From: an uncultured Clostridia bacterium
Lineage (GTDB): Bacteria > Bacillota > Clostridia > TANB77 > CAG-508
Reading direction: 5' to 3'
NCBI GenBank assembly: GCA_928721565.1
Contig: OV788638.1
Span: 1,426,001-1,490,000 of the forward strand
DNA: 64,000 nt
The notes beneath the pieces were generated by a model. That model was given only the letters and a program-made list of their open reading frames with translations. It was not told the DNA's origin and made no database searches. The position numbers were made by a program, and so were the translations under genes. This document shows, one piece after another, positions 9,508 through 18,658 of this stretch (the first letter of the stretch is position 1; each line of letters opens with the position of its first letter).

Positions 9508-9563
9508 GGGACCGGTTCTTAAATGAACATTTGTGCATTTGGGACCGGTTCTTTAATGAACAC
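9508..9563. repeat. ACCGGT dispersed repeat, tandem pair
   Basis: Two copies of the unit begin at 9508 and 9541, again 33 bp apart, in the divergent region between the HAD gene and the SASP gene. A short plus-strand frame through this pair (from 9498) merely translates the repeat and has been left out. Confidence 0.85.
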
Positions 9564-9589
9564 TTTTCAATTTTTTCAAAAAATTTCCT

Positions 9590-9618
9590 GTTTATTTTCT
9601 TAAAAATTGTACATCATA
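9590..9618 (+). promoter_or_regulatory. possible sigma-G promoter for the SASP gene
   Basis: CATCATA at 9612-9618 fits the sigma-G -10 pattern CATnnTA. The -35 position 17 bp upstream reads GTTTA, one mismatch from the GnATA pattern. SASP genes are normally forespore-specific, which fits, but the match alone is modest. Confidence 0.4.
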
Positions 9619-9679
9619 AGTTTAGAAAAAGCAATAGTTTTTTCTATAAAATGTTATATATAGCAGGAGGTGAAAAAAC

Positions 9680-9889
9680 ATGGCAAATACAAACAATAGT
9701 AATAAAAAATTAGTTCCAGAAGCTATGAACGCTTTAGATAAATTCAAATATGAAGTTGCTTCAGAAGTTGGTGTAACTTTAAAAGATGGATATAATGGTG
9801 ATATATCAGCTAAAGATGCTGGTAAAATCGGTGGAAATATGGTTAGAAAAATGATACAACAAGTTGAAAATAATATGGCTAATAAGTAA
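9680..9889 (+). CDS. alpha/beta-type small acid-soluble spore protein
   Basis: A 69-residue protein with the two family signatures: the KFKYEVASEVGV segment and the NGDISAKDAGKIGGNMVRKMI segment. Alpha/beta SASPs coat DNA in the dormant spore, protecting it from UV and heat, and are cut during germination by GPR at a Glu-containing site; a suitable KYEVASE stretch is present. Start is set by AGGAGGTG seven bases upstream of the ATG at 9680. It is monocistronic and marks the host as a spore-former. Confidence 0.95.
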   Translation: MANTNNSNKKLVPEAMNALDKFKYEVASEVGVTLKDGYNGDISAKDAGKIGGNMVRKMIQQVENNMANK

Positions 9890-10041
9890 TTTTACTAGTG
9901 CGAATTTATTTTACTAACAATATTTTATAATTATAAGTATATTTATGCTAGTTTTGCATATAATATAATTAATGGCAGAAGTATTTTTCTTGATTTTATA
10001 TATGATTTTATGTTTTTGGTTTAAGCATATACTCATACATA

Positions 10042-10075
10042 AAGGCAGGAGATGTGCTCCTGCCTTAGTTTTATA
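10042..10075. terminator. bidirectional terminator between the SASP gene and cpsB
   Basis: A perfect 10-bp stem (AAGGCAGGAG / CTCCTGCCTT) with a 5-base loop, followed on the plus strand by AGTTTTAT. It lies about 150 bp after the SASP stop and 10 bp beyond the cpsB stop on the other strand, so it can serve both converging transcripts. Confidence 0.8.
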
Positions 10076-10084
10076 TTCTTTAAA

Positions 10085-10819
10085 TTATTTATAACTATCA
10101 AAAATGTCTTTCCCATCAATAACCTTTTGGGCATTTAAAGTAGTAAGTTCCTCTAATTTTTCTTTAGAAACTAAATGTTCTAGTTTTCTTAAAATTTTAG
10201 GTATCTTTGGGTAAACTTGACCAATTTTATGCACATCTGATCCCAAGAAACTAATCAAATTATTTTTCAATAATTTTTTTAGAGTTCTTTTTGCAGAACT
10301 GCCATACATTCCAATAATGCTTCCATAGTTAGCTTGAAATAATGCTCCCATACTTTTCAATTCTTCTGCATAACTTTCATCTTCTTGTACATAGCTATAA
10401 CGTTCTGGATGAGCTATCACTGGAACATATCCATTTTCAATCAATTCATATATTATGTCTTTTACATATATCGGTTTTGACCTCATTGGCAACTCAAATA
10501 ATACATATTTTGAATTATTTATAGTTGAAGCCTTTCCTTCTTTTATAAGTTTTACTATTTCTGGTGAAATATAAATTTCGCTTCCCAAATATAACTCTAG
10601 TCCCCCTACGCTATTATTATCAATATTCTGTTTTACATGTTCCAATAATTCTGTTCGTTCTTGTTCATTATATTCATAATAATTTTGTAAATAGTGAGAC
10701 GTAGAAATTATTGCTGTAAAGCCTACTTTTTTAGCTTCTTTTAATAGTTCTACAGTCTCTTCCATATTTACAGAGCCATCATCTATATTAGGTAATATAT
10801 GTGAATGAAAATCTATCAT
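10085..10819 (-). CDS. cpsB: CpsB/YwqE-type PHP-domain tyrosine-protein phosphatase
   Basis: A 244-residue metal-dependent phosphatase of the PHP fold. The N terminus reads MIDFHSHILPNIDDGS, with the HxH metal ligands; later metal-binding His/Asp residues appear in ISTSHY, VIAHPERY and LGSDVHKIG. In capsule loci these enzymes remove phosphate from the BY-kinase tyrosine tail and so tune polymer length. The gene overlaps the kinase gene by one base and closes the regulatory block of the capsule locus, as expected for a phosphatase-kinase pair. Confidence 0.9.
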   Translation of the reverse strand: MIDFHSHILPNIDDGSVNMEETVELLKEAKKVGFTAIISTSHYLQNYYEYNEQERTELLEHVKQNIDNNSVGGLELYLGSEIYISPEIVKLIKEGKASTINNSKYVLFELPMRSKPIYVKDIIYELIENGYVPVIAHPERYSYVQEDESYAEELKSMGALFQANYGSIIGMYGSSAKRTLKKLLKNNLISFLGSDVHKIGQVYPKIPKILRKLEHLVSKEKLEELTTLNAQKVIDGKDIFDSYK

Positions 10820-11823
10820 TAAAAATTCCTCTTATCTATATTTTCTTTTTCTTTTTGCAAATAGTCATTAAACTGTTTTAGCATTTCAGCCGCCCTATCT
10901 TCTGGTGTTTTTTCTGATATCACATTCTGATTATTCTTTTCTTGATTCTGCATTTGTTGTTGCTCCAGTTCTTTTTTCAGTTTTTCCTGTTCCTTTTGCT
11001 TTTCAATAGCATTTTTTTGATATTCTTCAGGATTTCTATCCCTATTTAGCATTTCATTAGTCCTAGAGCGTTGCATTTGGCGTCTTTTTTCATATTCTAT
11101 TTCTTGTTGCTTTTTAGAATTAACTTTCATTGGTGCAGAAGCATAATAATATGTTTCATTTGATTTTTTGTTAGAAACCGGTTTTTTATTATATACAACA
11201 CCAGCAATATTTCCTCCAACATTTTTTATATCCCTCACAATTTTAGCAAGATCATCTTTCTTAGTCATATTATGACCTGTAACTATTATTGTAGAATCAA
11301 CTATTCTTGATAAAATAACTGCATCAGTTACCAATTTTGATGGTGTGCCATCAATTAGTATTAAATCAAAGTTTCTTTTTAATTCATCAAGCAATGCACC
11401 CATCTGCGGAGTAGTCAATAATTCTGATGGATTTGGTGGAACATTACCAGATGGCAATAAAAATAGATTTGGCACTTCTGTTTCTCTTAAATAATTTTCC
11501 AAATTATACGTCTTTTGAGGATTGTCATTTATTCCAGACAAATAATTTGATAGTCCTGGACAAGGTGCCACTCTAAAAATATTATGCAAGCAACACTTTC
11601 GCATATCTGCATCTATCAGCACAACTCTTTTATCTGCCTGTGCAAAAGCAATTGCTAAATTTGATGAAATCCAAGTTTTGCCTTCTCCTGGTAATGTTGA
11701 TGTTACTAATAATGTTTCAAGATTTTTATTTGAATTCATAAATTGTACATTAGTTCTCAGTGTTCTAAACAGTTCAGATACATAAGACTTTGGATCTTCA
11801 TGTGCTATTAGTTCTCTCTTCAT
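10819..11823 (-). CDS. cpsD: CpsD-type BY-kinase with an unusual Gln/Glu-rich tail
   Basis: A 334-residue bacterial tyrosine kinase acting at the membrane with the CpsC adaptor to control capsule polymerisation. Walker A is TLPGEGKTWISSNLA, Walker A' is VVLIDADMRK, and the Walker B position reads LILIDGTPS where most relatives have DxPP. A short tyrosine cluster (ETYYYASAP) lies near residue 222. Unlike typical CpsD proteins, which end soon after this cluster, the chain continues for about 110 residues of charged, Gln/Glu/Lys-rich sequence likely to be coiled coil. It sits 3 bp after cpsC and overlaps cpsB by one base. Confidence 0.9.
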   Translation of the reverse strand: MKRELIAHEDPKSYVSELFRTLRTNVQFMNSNKNLETLLVTSTLPGEGKTWISSNLAIAFAQADKRVVLIDADMRKCCLHNIFRVAPCPGLSNYLSGINDNPQKTYNLENYLRETEVPNLFLLPSGNVPPNPSELLTTPQMGALLDELKRNFDLILIDGTPSKLVTDAVILSRIVDSTIIVTGHNMTKKDDLAKIVRDIKNVGGNIAGVVYNKKPVSNKKSNETYYYASAPMKVNSKKQQEIEYEKRRQMQRSRTNEMLNRDRNPEEYQKNAIEKQKEQEKLKKELEQQQMQNQEKNNQNVISEKTPEDRAAEMLKQFNDYLQKEKENIDKRNF

Positions 11824-11826
11824 TAT

Positions 11827-12537
11827 CTATTTTCTCCTCCTTCTTTTGTATTCTGTACCATCATATAGTGGCATTGTTGCTAAAACTGTAAGTTTGAAAT
11901 TTTTTTCAATCTCTTCTTCAGATTTAATAGTTGTATCTAGCATATTAGTCAATAATACATACATGATAGCAATTGCAATTCCTATAAACGTAAATATTAT
12001 CACATCTTTTACATGGTTTACATTATAAGGTTCTTGTGGAATTTCTGCTGCATCTACAACATGAACATTTTCTACCCCATAAAATTCTTTGATATTATCA
12101 ATAAAAACTTTTGCAATTTCATTTGCAATCTTTGTTGCTATTGCAGGGTCTTCATTTTTTACAGTTATTTCTATGACTTCAGTATCTTCTGCAGCTGTTA
12201 CACTTACACTTTTTTTCAGTTCTTCTTCATCCATTTTTAATGATAAATTTGAAATTACTGTTCTTACTAATTTATTGCTTTTTACAAGTTTACTATATGT
12301 AGAAACCAACTTTGAATTTAGCGTAACATCTGTAGTTGTAATTGAAGAATCTGTTCCAGTATTATTAGGAGCAGAATTTGTTGCTAATAGTAATGTTGTT
12401 GAAGCTTGATATTTAGGTGTCACTAATGTCAAACTGTAGACAATGCCTATAATAGCAAATATTGCAACAATCATTATAATTTGCACTTTCTTTACCCAAA
12501 ATATTTGTAATAATTCTTTTAAATCTAGTTCTTCCAT
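11827..12537 (-). CDS. cpsC: CpsC/Wzz-type polysaccharide co-polymerase
   Basis: A 236-residue membrane adaptor with helices at about residues 17-38 and 180-203, the first preceded by the Wzz-typical DLKELLQIFWVKK. The proline-containing segment AEIPQEPYNVNHVK precedes the second helix, as usual for the family. It activates the CpsD kinase through its cytoplasmic C terminus and affects capsule chain length. It shares one base with the upstream membrane-protein gene and is 3 bp from cpsD, so translation of the block is probably coupled. Confidence 0.88.
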   Translation of the reverse strand: MEELDLKELLQIFWVKKVQIIMIVAIFAIIGIVYSLTLVTPKYQASTTLLLATNSAPNNTGTDSSITTTDVTLNSKLVSTYSKLVKSNKLVRTVISNLSLKMDEEELKKSVSVTAAEDTEVIEITVKNEDPAIATKIANEIAKVFIDNIKEFYGVENVHVVDAAEIPQEPYNVNHVKDVIIFTFIGIAIAIMYVLLTNMLDTTIKSEEEIEKNFKLTVLATMPLYDGTEYKRRRRK

Positions 12538-13388
12538 TATATTTCCCTTTCTGAGTGTAGATTTTCTTTTGTCTTTTTATTAACTGATATCACAACATAT
12601 ATTGCTATAAATATTATAGCAACAACACAAGTTCCAAGTGCTAATGATTTTACATTTCTTAATACATCTTGAATTATTGTTACCAAAGTTTTTGAAAATG
12701 TATCATTAAAAATCTTTATTCCTTGTATATTTACCTTTGCTTCTATTATTTGACATACTGATAATTCAAAAACACCAGTAGCAAAAAATGTAATCCCTAA
12801 ATGTTGAATATCTTTTAAAACTTTTTTATTATTTATTATTATAATGGCAATAAAATCAACAACAGCCACTATCAATATAGCATTATACACTTTATTTAAT
12901 TCATGAACAGCTTTTTTATACACCTCATTTATTTTAGATTCATATTTTGTATGTAAAACTGTATCTGCATATTCATCACAAATATGTGTCACAAATTGAT
13001 TTATTGCACTTTCATTTTGTTTATTTTTTATTCCTAATTTATCTATATTTGCATTCAAATTATCTGCAATCTCTGTTGTATCTATGTTCTGCTTTTTCCC
13101 ATCATATATATTGTCCAAAATTATATTAATATCTTTTTTTACCTTTTCCTGTGTACATATGTTTTTAAGTACATCTTCATCTAATCCAGATTGATATATA
13201 TAATTCTCAAAGTTTGATTCAACTAAGTTATATGTATCTGTATAAAATCCAGTTTCTTCTAATTTTTGAATTATATAATTTTTATCTAAAATTGTTGATG
13301 ACGCAACCGTTATTACACCTATAGATATTAAACAAACTGTTAGTATTGTTATAAATATAAATTTTAGAAGATTTATTAATACTTTCAT
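12537..13388 (-). CDS. unrecognised membrane protein in the capsule regulatory block
   Basis: A 283-residue protein of no family I recognise. It has one helix at the N terminus (about 10-30), an extracytoplasmic stretch of roughly 130 residues, and three hydrophobic segments near 165-185, 195-215 and 248-270, ending in a basic-acidic tail. It lies between the class D sortase and cpsC, 30 bp after the former and touching the latter, so it is part of the same transcript. The layout suggests an extracellular domain tied to an envelope process, but no function is claimed. Confidence 0.75.
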   Translation of the reverse strand: MKVLINLLKFIFITILTVCLISIGVITVASSTILDKNYIIQKLEETGFYTDTYNLVESNFENYIYQSGLDEDVLKNICTQEKVKKDINIILDNIYDGKKQNIDTTEIADNLNANIDKLGIKNKQNESAINQFVTHICDEYADTVLHTKYESKINEVYKKAVHELNKVYNAILIVAVVDFIAIIIINNKKVLKDIQHLGITFFATGVFELSVCQIIEAKVNIQGIKIFNDTFSKTLVTIIQDVLRNVKSLALGTCVVAIIFIAIYVVISVNKKTKENLHSEREI

Positions 13389-13418
13389 TTTTATTTTCCT
13401 TTCTTGTTATGAAATTAT

Positions 13419-14054
13419 TTACTTTTCTAATTCAGCATATACAACATATCTTTGCGTTGCATATCCCACATTATTAAATGGATAACATGTATATACCATC
13501 AAGATTTCTTTGTCTCTTTGGATTGGTAATTGATCCAAGTCTGTTTCTTTTATTAATTTCATATCATAAATTTTATATACATATTCTCCATAAGAAGTAG
13601 TAACTTTTATTTCATTTCCTTTTTGCAATTCAGAAAATCTTCTAAACATTTTTTTAGAATTATGCCCCATATATATTATTGATCCACCTTCTCCTGGAAA
13701 ATAACTTCCGCTAGAATGTCCTACACCTTTTTTTAGTATATCTAATGTATCTCCATAATATACTGGCAAATTAACACCTATTTTGTCTATTTCTATTGTT
13801 GCATATTGTGTTCCATATTCTGGATAGTTTTTTATTGTCGCTTTTTCTGTATTTTCATCTGTACTAATTGTTGTTTCTGCAGGTTCTGCTTTTGCTTCTG
13901 TTGTAATTGATACTTTATTTACTAAAGTAAAAATCTCATCTATTTTTCGCCCTAAAAATAGTTTGATGCATAAAAGCAATAATCCTGAAATTAATAAAGC
14001 AACTATTATACTACTAATAGTTGCTTTTACTGATTGTACTAATTTATTTTTCAT
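13419..14054 (-). CDS. class D-type sortase
   Basis: A 211-residue transpeptidase anchored by an N-terminal helix (about residues 12-34). The catalytic triad is visible as His131 in MGHNSKK, Cys190 in YTCYPF and Arg202 in TQRYVV; the TCYPF motif is typical of class D sortases. It would cut a cell-wall sorting signal and join the protein to peptidoglycan. The gene overlaps the 3' end of its neighbour by 11 bp, and that neighbour ends in an LAYTG sorting signal, making it the obvious substrate. Its place ahead of cpsC/D/B is unusual. Confidence 0.88.
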   Translation of the reverse strand: MKNKLVQSVKATISSIIVALLISGLLLLCIKLFLGRKIDEIFTLVNKVSITTEAKAEPAETTISTDENTEKATIKNYPEYGTQYATIEIDKIGVNLPVYYGDTLDILKKGVGHSSGSYFPGEGGSIIYMGHNSKKMFRRFSELQKGNEIKVTTSYGEYVYKIYDMKLIKETDLDQLPIQRDKEILMVYTCYPFNNVGYATQRYVVYAELEK

Positions 14055-14568
14055 GTACAGTTCTCTTTGTTACAACAGTGATAGCAAGGGCAATTACTGC
14101 TATTACAGAAGTAGTTAAAACAACATTAACGTTATTTCCTGTATATGCTAATTTTCCATTATTTTGTCCAACTGTTTCTATTAATTTTCCTGTATTGTCA
14201 TATATTTCTACATAACCATTTTTGAATACTAGTTTTACATTTACTATATCAGCTGCTGAGTTTGCTATTGCTTTTAATTGTTCCTTTTGTGCTGATGATA
14301 GTTTATTATAGTCTGTTGTTCCTGCTTTTTCCATTACTGCTATTGCCTCATCTGCTTTTGCAATAATTGCGTTTGCTTGGTCATCTGTTACTGTATTTTC
14401 TGATACATATCTTTCTATTTTTACTTTTTCTGCTGTTGTCATTCCGTATTTTTGTCCTTTTGCATATAATTCATCTGCTAATGTTGATGATGTTGCTGCA
14501 TTTACTATTGTTGCACATGCCATTATTATTATGGCTGTTAATATTGATATTATAAAACTTTTTTTCAT
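14044..14568 (-). CDS. secreted LAYTG sortase substrate
   Basis: A 174-residue surface protein with a signal peptide (about residues 1-24, ending near NAAT), a helical middle (25-120), a short beta-rich stretch with VEIYDNTGKLIE, and a C-terminal sorting signal: LAYTGNN at about 140, a hydrophobic segment, and a basic tail. LAYTG is a variant of LPXTG. It overlaps the adjacent class D sortase gene by 11 bp. A strong promoter lies 43-71 bp upstream of its start, so it heads the capsule regulatory transcript. Function beyond surface display is unknown. Confidence 0.82.
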   Translation of the reverse strand: MKKSFIISILTAIIIMACATIVNAATSSTLADELYAKGQKYGMTTAEKVKIERYVSENTVTDDQANAIIAKADEAIAVMEKAGTTDYNKLSSAQKEQLKAIANSAADIVNVKLVFKNGYVEIYDNTGKLIETVGQNNGKLAYTGNNVNVVLTTSVIAVIALAITVVTKRTVHEK

Positions 14569-14610
14569 TTTATTTTTCTTCCTTTCTTTTGTTTTATTTT
14601 TTACATTTTG

Positions 14611-14639
14611 ATTATAACATTTAATACTTTTTTGTGCAA
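14611..14639 (-). promoter_or_regulatory. sigma-A promoter of the sortase-capsule regulatory operon
   Basis: On the minus strand TTGCAC (14634-14639) is followed after 17 bp by TATAAT (14611-14616). It lies 43 bp before the ATG of the LAYTG protein gene and is the only strong promoter seen ahead of the block running to cpsB. Confidence 0.8.
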
Positions 14640-14757
14640 GAGTTTTTTAAAAATTTTTTAGTTAAATTTTATGTTAAAATCAATTTAGACAATATTCATA
14701 TTTCTATAATATCGTTAAAAGCTGATAAATTCATTATTAGGTCAACCTTTTTCTATA

Positions 14758-16194
14758 TTATAATTTAAATTTGCTTTTTAACAATTTCATGCCCTCCTTA
14801 ACTATCTTATCTTTTAGAATTAATAACAATACAAAATATACAACTCCTGAAACTATTATTTGACAAATAATTGAAATAATACTATTGTTTATAATTTTTC
14901 CTACTATTAGACTAATAATAAGCATTACTATACTTGCTATTACATATTTTTTCATAATCTTTATGATTTCTAAGCTATTTATTTCTTCTCTCACCATATA
15001 GCACTGAACTATTGTCACCGTAAATTCTGCAATAACAGTTGCTATTGAAGCTCCCACAGCTCCCCATAATCTTATGAAAATCATATTCAAAATAAAATTT
15101 ACAACTGCTCCTGCAGTAACTGAAATAGTATATTCTTTTTGTTTTTTTGTTGGTAATAAATATTGTGTTCCTATAACATTACTTAGTCCTATTGCTAAGA
15201 CGATAGGAACAATTATATTTATTAATATAATAACTTTCTCATAACCACTACCATAAAAAATTGGTACAAATTTATTTGCAATACTTATCATTCCAAACAT
15301 TAGTGGAAAAACAAGCATTAAAACAAATTGAAAAGATCTATCCATATATTCTCTTAGTTTCTTTTTATCGCCTTTTGCAAATGTACTCGCCATTCTTGGT
15401 ACCATAACAGTTCCTAAAGCTGTAGATATTGTTATTAATAATTTTATCATTTTTTGAGCTTGTTCGTAAAATCCAACTTCTGATTTGTCTTCTACAATAG
15501 AACCTATCATTGTCTTATCTAATACGGTATATATTTGAACTGCAACTTGAGGTATAAACAATGCTATAGTTGGTTTTAAATGTCTAAAAATCTGTAATTT
15601 TTTTATTGAAATTCTTTCTATGTATTTAGGTATATACATCCACAATGATATATTTCCTAAAAATGTTGATAATACATATATTAAAAAATATTTATTTAAA
15701 TCATTAGAATTCTTTACAAATATAAAAATACATATTACACTAACTACTTTTACAATTGTATTTCTTATAACTGTCTTTTTGAATTCTTCAATCCCCTGAA
15801 AAAACCAACTAATATCCAAAGCATTTGCTATTATCTCTAACATTAATATCCTATAATAAATGCCATATTGTCCCTTCATTGCAAATGTAATATAGAATAT
15901 TATCATTGATATTCCTAATGTAATAAACCTCATTAATAATATTTCATAAAAAACTTTACTTCTCTTTTCTTTGTCTTCCTGTACATATGCAATTTCTCTT
16001 TGACCATACATTGCTACACCCAAAGAACCAAATAATATAAAATATGTAGTTATTGAAAGTGTATAACTATATATTCCAATTGCTTCTGCACCTAATACTC
16101 GTGATAAATATGGAGTTGTTATTAAAGGAACTATCATTACTAAAATTTGATATGTTAAGTTATAAATATAATTTTTCTTTACACTTTTAGCCAT
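14758..16194 (-). CDS. Wzx-type polysaccharide flippase
   Basis: A 478-residue polytopic membrane protein of the MATE-like oligosaccharide flippase superfamily, with about 12-14 helices and the typical N-terminal LTYQILVMIVPLITTPYLSRVLG segment shared by RfbX/Wzx proteins. It moves the undecaprenyl-linked repeat unit to the outer face for polymerisation by Wzy. The gene overlaps glf by 8 bp and is the last gene of the capsule assembly cluster. Substrate specificity cannot be read from sequence. Confidence 0.9.
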   Translation of the reverse strand: MAKSVKKNYIYNLTYQILVMIVPLITTPYLSRVLGAEAIGIYSYTLSITTYFILFGSLGVAMYGQREIAYVQEDKEKRSKVFYEILLMRFITLGISMIIFYITFAMKGQYGIYYRILMLEIIANALDISWFFQGIEEFKKTVIRNTIVKVVSVICIFIFVKNSNDLNKYFLIYVLSTFLGNISLWMYIPKYIERISIKKLQIFRHLKPTIALFIPQVAVQIYTVLDKTMIGSIVEDKSEVGFYEQAQKMIKLLITISTALGTVMVPRMASTFAKGDKKKLREYMDRSFQFVLMLVFPLMFGMISIANKFVPIFYGSGYEKVIILINIIVPIVLAIGLSNVIGTQYLLPTKKQKEYTISVTAGAVVNFILNMIFIRLWGAVGASIATVIAEFTVTIVQCYMVREEINSLEIIKIMKKYVIASIVMLIISLIVGKIINNSIISIICQIIVSGVVYFVLLLILKDKIVKEGMKLLKSKFKL

Positions 16195-17287
16195 AAATCT
16201 CTTCCTTTACACATTTTAATGCTTCTTCTATTACTTTGTCCATATCATAATATTTATATTGTCCTAGTCTACCACCAAATATAACTTTTTCATCCTTATC
16301 CGCTAATTCTTTATATTTTTTATATAATTCATTATTTTTTTGATTATTAATTGGATAATATGGTTCTTTATTTTTGGTCCATTTATCTGAATATTCTCTT
16401 GAAATTACAGTCTTAGGTTGTGTCCCAAACTCAAAATGTTTATGTTCTATTATTCTTGTATATGGAACTTCATATTCTGTATAATTAACTACTGCATTTC
16501 CCTGAAAATTCTCTTTATTCAATATTTCTGTTTCAAATCTTACACTTCTATATTCTAGTTCTCCATAACGATAATTATAATATTGATCTATTGGTCCTGT
16601 AAAAATAATTTTTTCAGCTAGTTTGTCCAATTCATCTTTATTTTCAAAATAATCGCAATTTAGTTTTAAATCAATTCCATTAAGCATCTTTTCTATAATT
16701 GGTGTATAACCACCAATTGGAATTCCTTGATATTTGTCGTTAAAATAATTATTATCATATGTGAATCGAACAGGTAATCTTTTTATAATAAAACTTGGCA
16801 ATTCAGTTGCTTTTTGTCCCCATTGCTTTTCGGTATATCCCTTTACTAACTTTTCATATATAGTTTTTCCTACTAATTTTATTGCTTGTTCCTCTAAATT
16901 TTTAGGCTCATCTATATTAATATTTTTCAGCTCTTCATTGATTTTTTGTTGTGCTTCTTCTGGTGTAAATACTCCCCATAATTTATTAAATGTATTCATA
17001 TTAAATGGAAGATTATATACTTCATCTTTATATCTTGCAATTGGTGAATTAGTATATCTATTAAACTCAGCAAATTGATTAATATAATTCCATATTTCTT
17101 TATTGCTTGTATGAAATATATGTGCACCGTATTTATGAACATTTATACCTTCAATTTTTTCGGTATATATATTTCCTCCAATATGTTGTCTTTTATCTAT
17201 TACCAAGCACTTTTTTCCTTTTTTATTCGCTTCATATGCAAATACTGTTCCAAACAAACCAGAACCTACTATTAAATAATCATACAT
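16187..17287 (-). CDS. glf: UDP-galactopyranose mutase
   Basis: A 366-residue cytoplasmic flavoenzyme that interconverts UDP-galactopyranose and UDP-galactofuranose. The FAD-binding GxGxxG lies at residues 7-12 (VGSGLFGTVFA), followed by KRQHIGGNIYTE; the family-typical KYGAHIFHT, FNRYTNSP, GYTEKQWG and GGYTPIIEKML segments are present, and the C terminus has GGRLGQYKYYDMD. Length is normal. It overlaps both neighbours by 8 bp. It implies that the capsule contains galactofuranose. Confidence 0.97.
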   Translation of the reverse strand: MYDYLIVGSGLFGTVFAYEANKKGKKCLVIDKRQHIGGNIYTEKIEGINVHKYGAHIFHTSNKEIWNYINQFAEFNRYTNSPIARYKDEVYNLPFNMNTFNKLWGVFTPEEAQQKINEELKNINIDEPKNLEEQAIKLVGKTIYEKLVKGYTEKQWGQKATELPSFIIKRLPVRFTYDNNYFNDKYQGIPIGGYTPIIEKMLNGIDLKLNCDYFENKDELDKLAEKIIFTGPIDQYYNYRYGELEYRSVRFETEILNKENFQGNAVVNYTEYEVPYTRIIEHKHFEFGTQPKTVISREYSDKWTKNKEPYYPINNQKNNELYKKYKELADKDEKVIFGGRLGQYKYYDMDKVIEEALKCVKEEIYG

Positions 17288-18617
17288 AACAACCTCTTAC
17301 CTCTTCATCATTTTTTATTTTTTCTATTGGATATTTTGCCATAAAAATATAAATTAACATTATAGCAAAAAAGTCAACAAACATATAACTTAATACAAAC
17401 AAAAATCCACATAATAATATAATCAATGTATAATAACTACTTTTATGCTCTCTTTCAGTTATTGAATTATATTGTTTTTTTAATAAGTCTTGCAAATTAT
17501 ATATAAAAAACATATACAAAAAAAATCCAAATATCCCCCAAGCTAAGATAATATCTAAATATGTATTATGCGCAACCATATCCTCAAAGAATTCGTTTCC
17601 AATTTCATGTCCAATACCTAATAAGTGATTATATTTAGAACTACTTCCAAACATTAACCTCATTGGATTATTAAGCAAAATATTAATATAATATTTTTGA
17701 ATATAATCCCTTCCTGTAAATGCTGATGTTGTTGATGTTCTATATAAGTATTTTTCAGTAATATAATCAAATTTATTTGTAGTAAATACTATGCCAATTA
17801 TTGCACAAACTATCCAAAACGCACAAATCATATTTTTTATTTTTAATTTACTTTTACTTATGTTTATACATGTTTTAATAACAAAACCAGCTATCAGTAA
17901 TATTATAAAAGTTTTTGATATAGATAAAACCCCCGTAATCACAAACATACATTCTAATAGTATTTTTAGCCATTTTTTTTCTATATATATATCTGTCGAA
18001 AAAATTAAAATTAAAGCATCTACACAATAATAATTAGGGTCCCTTAACAATCCAATGAATCTATATGCTGTAGGTATGTTATTGATACCATACTTTGTAA
18101 TTGGATAAATAATTGCACACAAAAACGCCAAAGCATACCCTGTTGCAAAATATTTATAAACTTTCTTCTTATCAATTTTGTCTTGATGCCCTATATACAA
18201 AATCAAAACCAGATACGAAGAAATCCAAGAAATCATGGATAGTATTGAAACATCTATTTGACCATTTATTCCCATTAATATTATATCATATACAACAATC
18301 ATTAAAAATATCGAAAGTATCCTCTTATTGAATTTCCATCTATAAACAATTACCAGTTTTAATAAACAAATAAAAATCCCAAAATTAAAAATATATTTAA
18401 ATCCGATATCATCATATAAGGCTGAATTGGGATGCAAATAGAATAATGTCGCCAATAATGTTTCTTCATCAGCAAAAAATATCACAATTAAATTTACAAC
18501 TACTAATAATATCTTTAAATTTAAAAAGCGAGTTCCTAAACATGCAATAAAAAAATTGGCCAAATTAATTATTATTAATATTTTTAATATTAAATCTTTT
18601 TTTTTCATCTTTTTCAC
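17280..18617 (-). CDS. Wzy-type O-antigen/capsule polymerase
   Basis: A 445-residue protein with about 10-12 membrane helices and the large periplasm-facing loop of Wzy/O-antigen ligase-like enzymes. Typical features are RDPNYYCVDAL in the middle and AHNTYLDIILAWGIFG near the C terminus. Such enzymes join lipid-linked repeat units into the polymer. It overlaps glf by 8 bp and is the only polymerase candidate in the cluster. As usual for Wzy, identity rests on topology, motifs and context. Confidence 0.8.
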   Translation of the reverse strand: MKKMKKKDLILKILIIINLANFFIACLGTRFLNLKILLVVVNLIVIFFADEETLLATLFYLHPNSALYDDIGFKYIFNFGIFICLLKLVIVYRWKFNKRILSIFLMIVVYDIILMGINGQIDVSILSMISWISSYLVLILYIGHQDKIDKKKVYKYFATGYALAFLCAIIYPITKYGINNIPTAYRFIGLLRDPNYYCVDALILIFSTDIYIEKKWLKILLECMFVITGVLSISKTFIILLIAGFVIKTCINISKSKLKIKNMICAFWIVCAIIGIVFTTNKFDYITEKYLYRTSTTSAFTGRDYIQKYYINILLNNPMRLMFGSSSKYNHLLGIGHEIGNEFFEDMVAHNTYLDIILAWGIFGFFLYMFFIYNLQDLLKKQYNSITEREHKSSYYTLIILLCGFLFVLSYMFVDFFAIMLIYIFMAKYPIEKIKNDEEVRGCYV

Positions 18618-18658
18618 TCTAAAAAATTCCCTTTACTATTATATTATTCAAATCTTTA

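Noticed and set aside
9498..9713. Plus-strand open frame reading through two repeat units
   Set aside because: It consists of repeat translation and overlaps the start of the SASP gene; no ribosome site.
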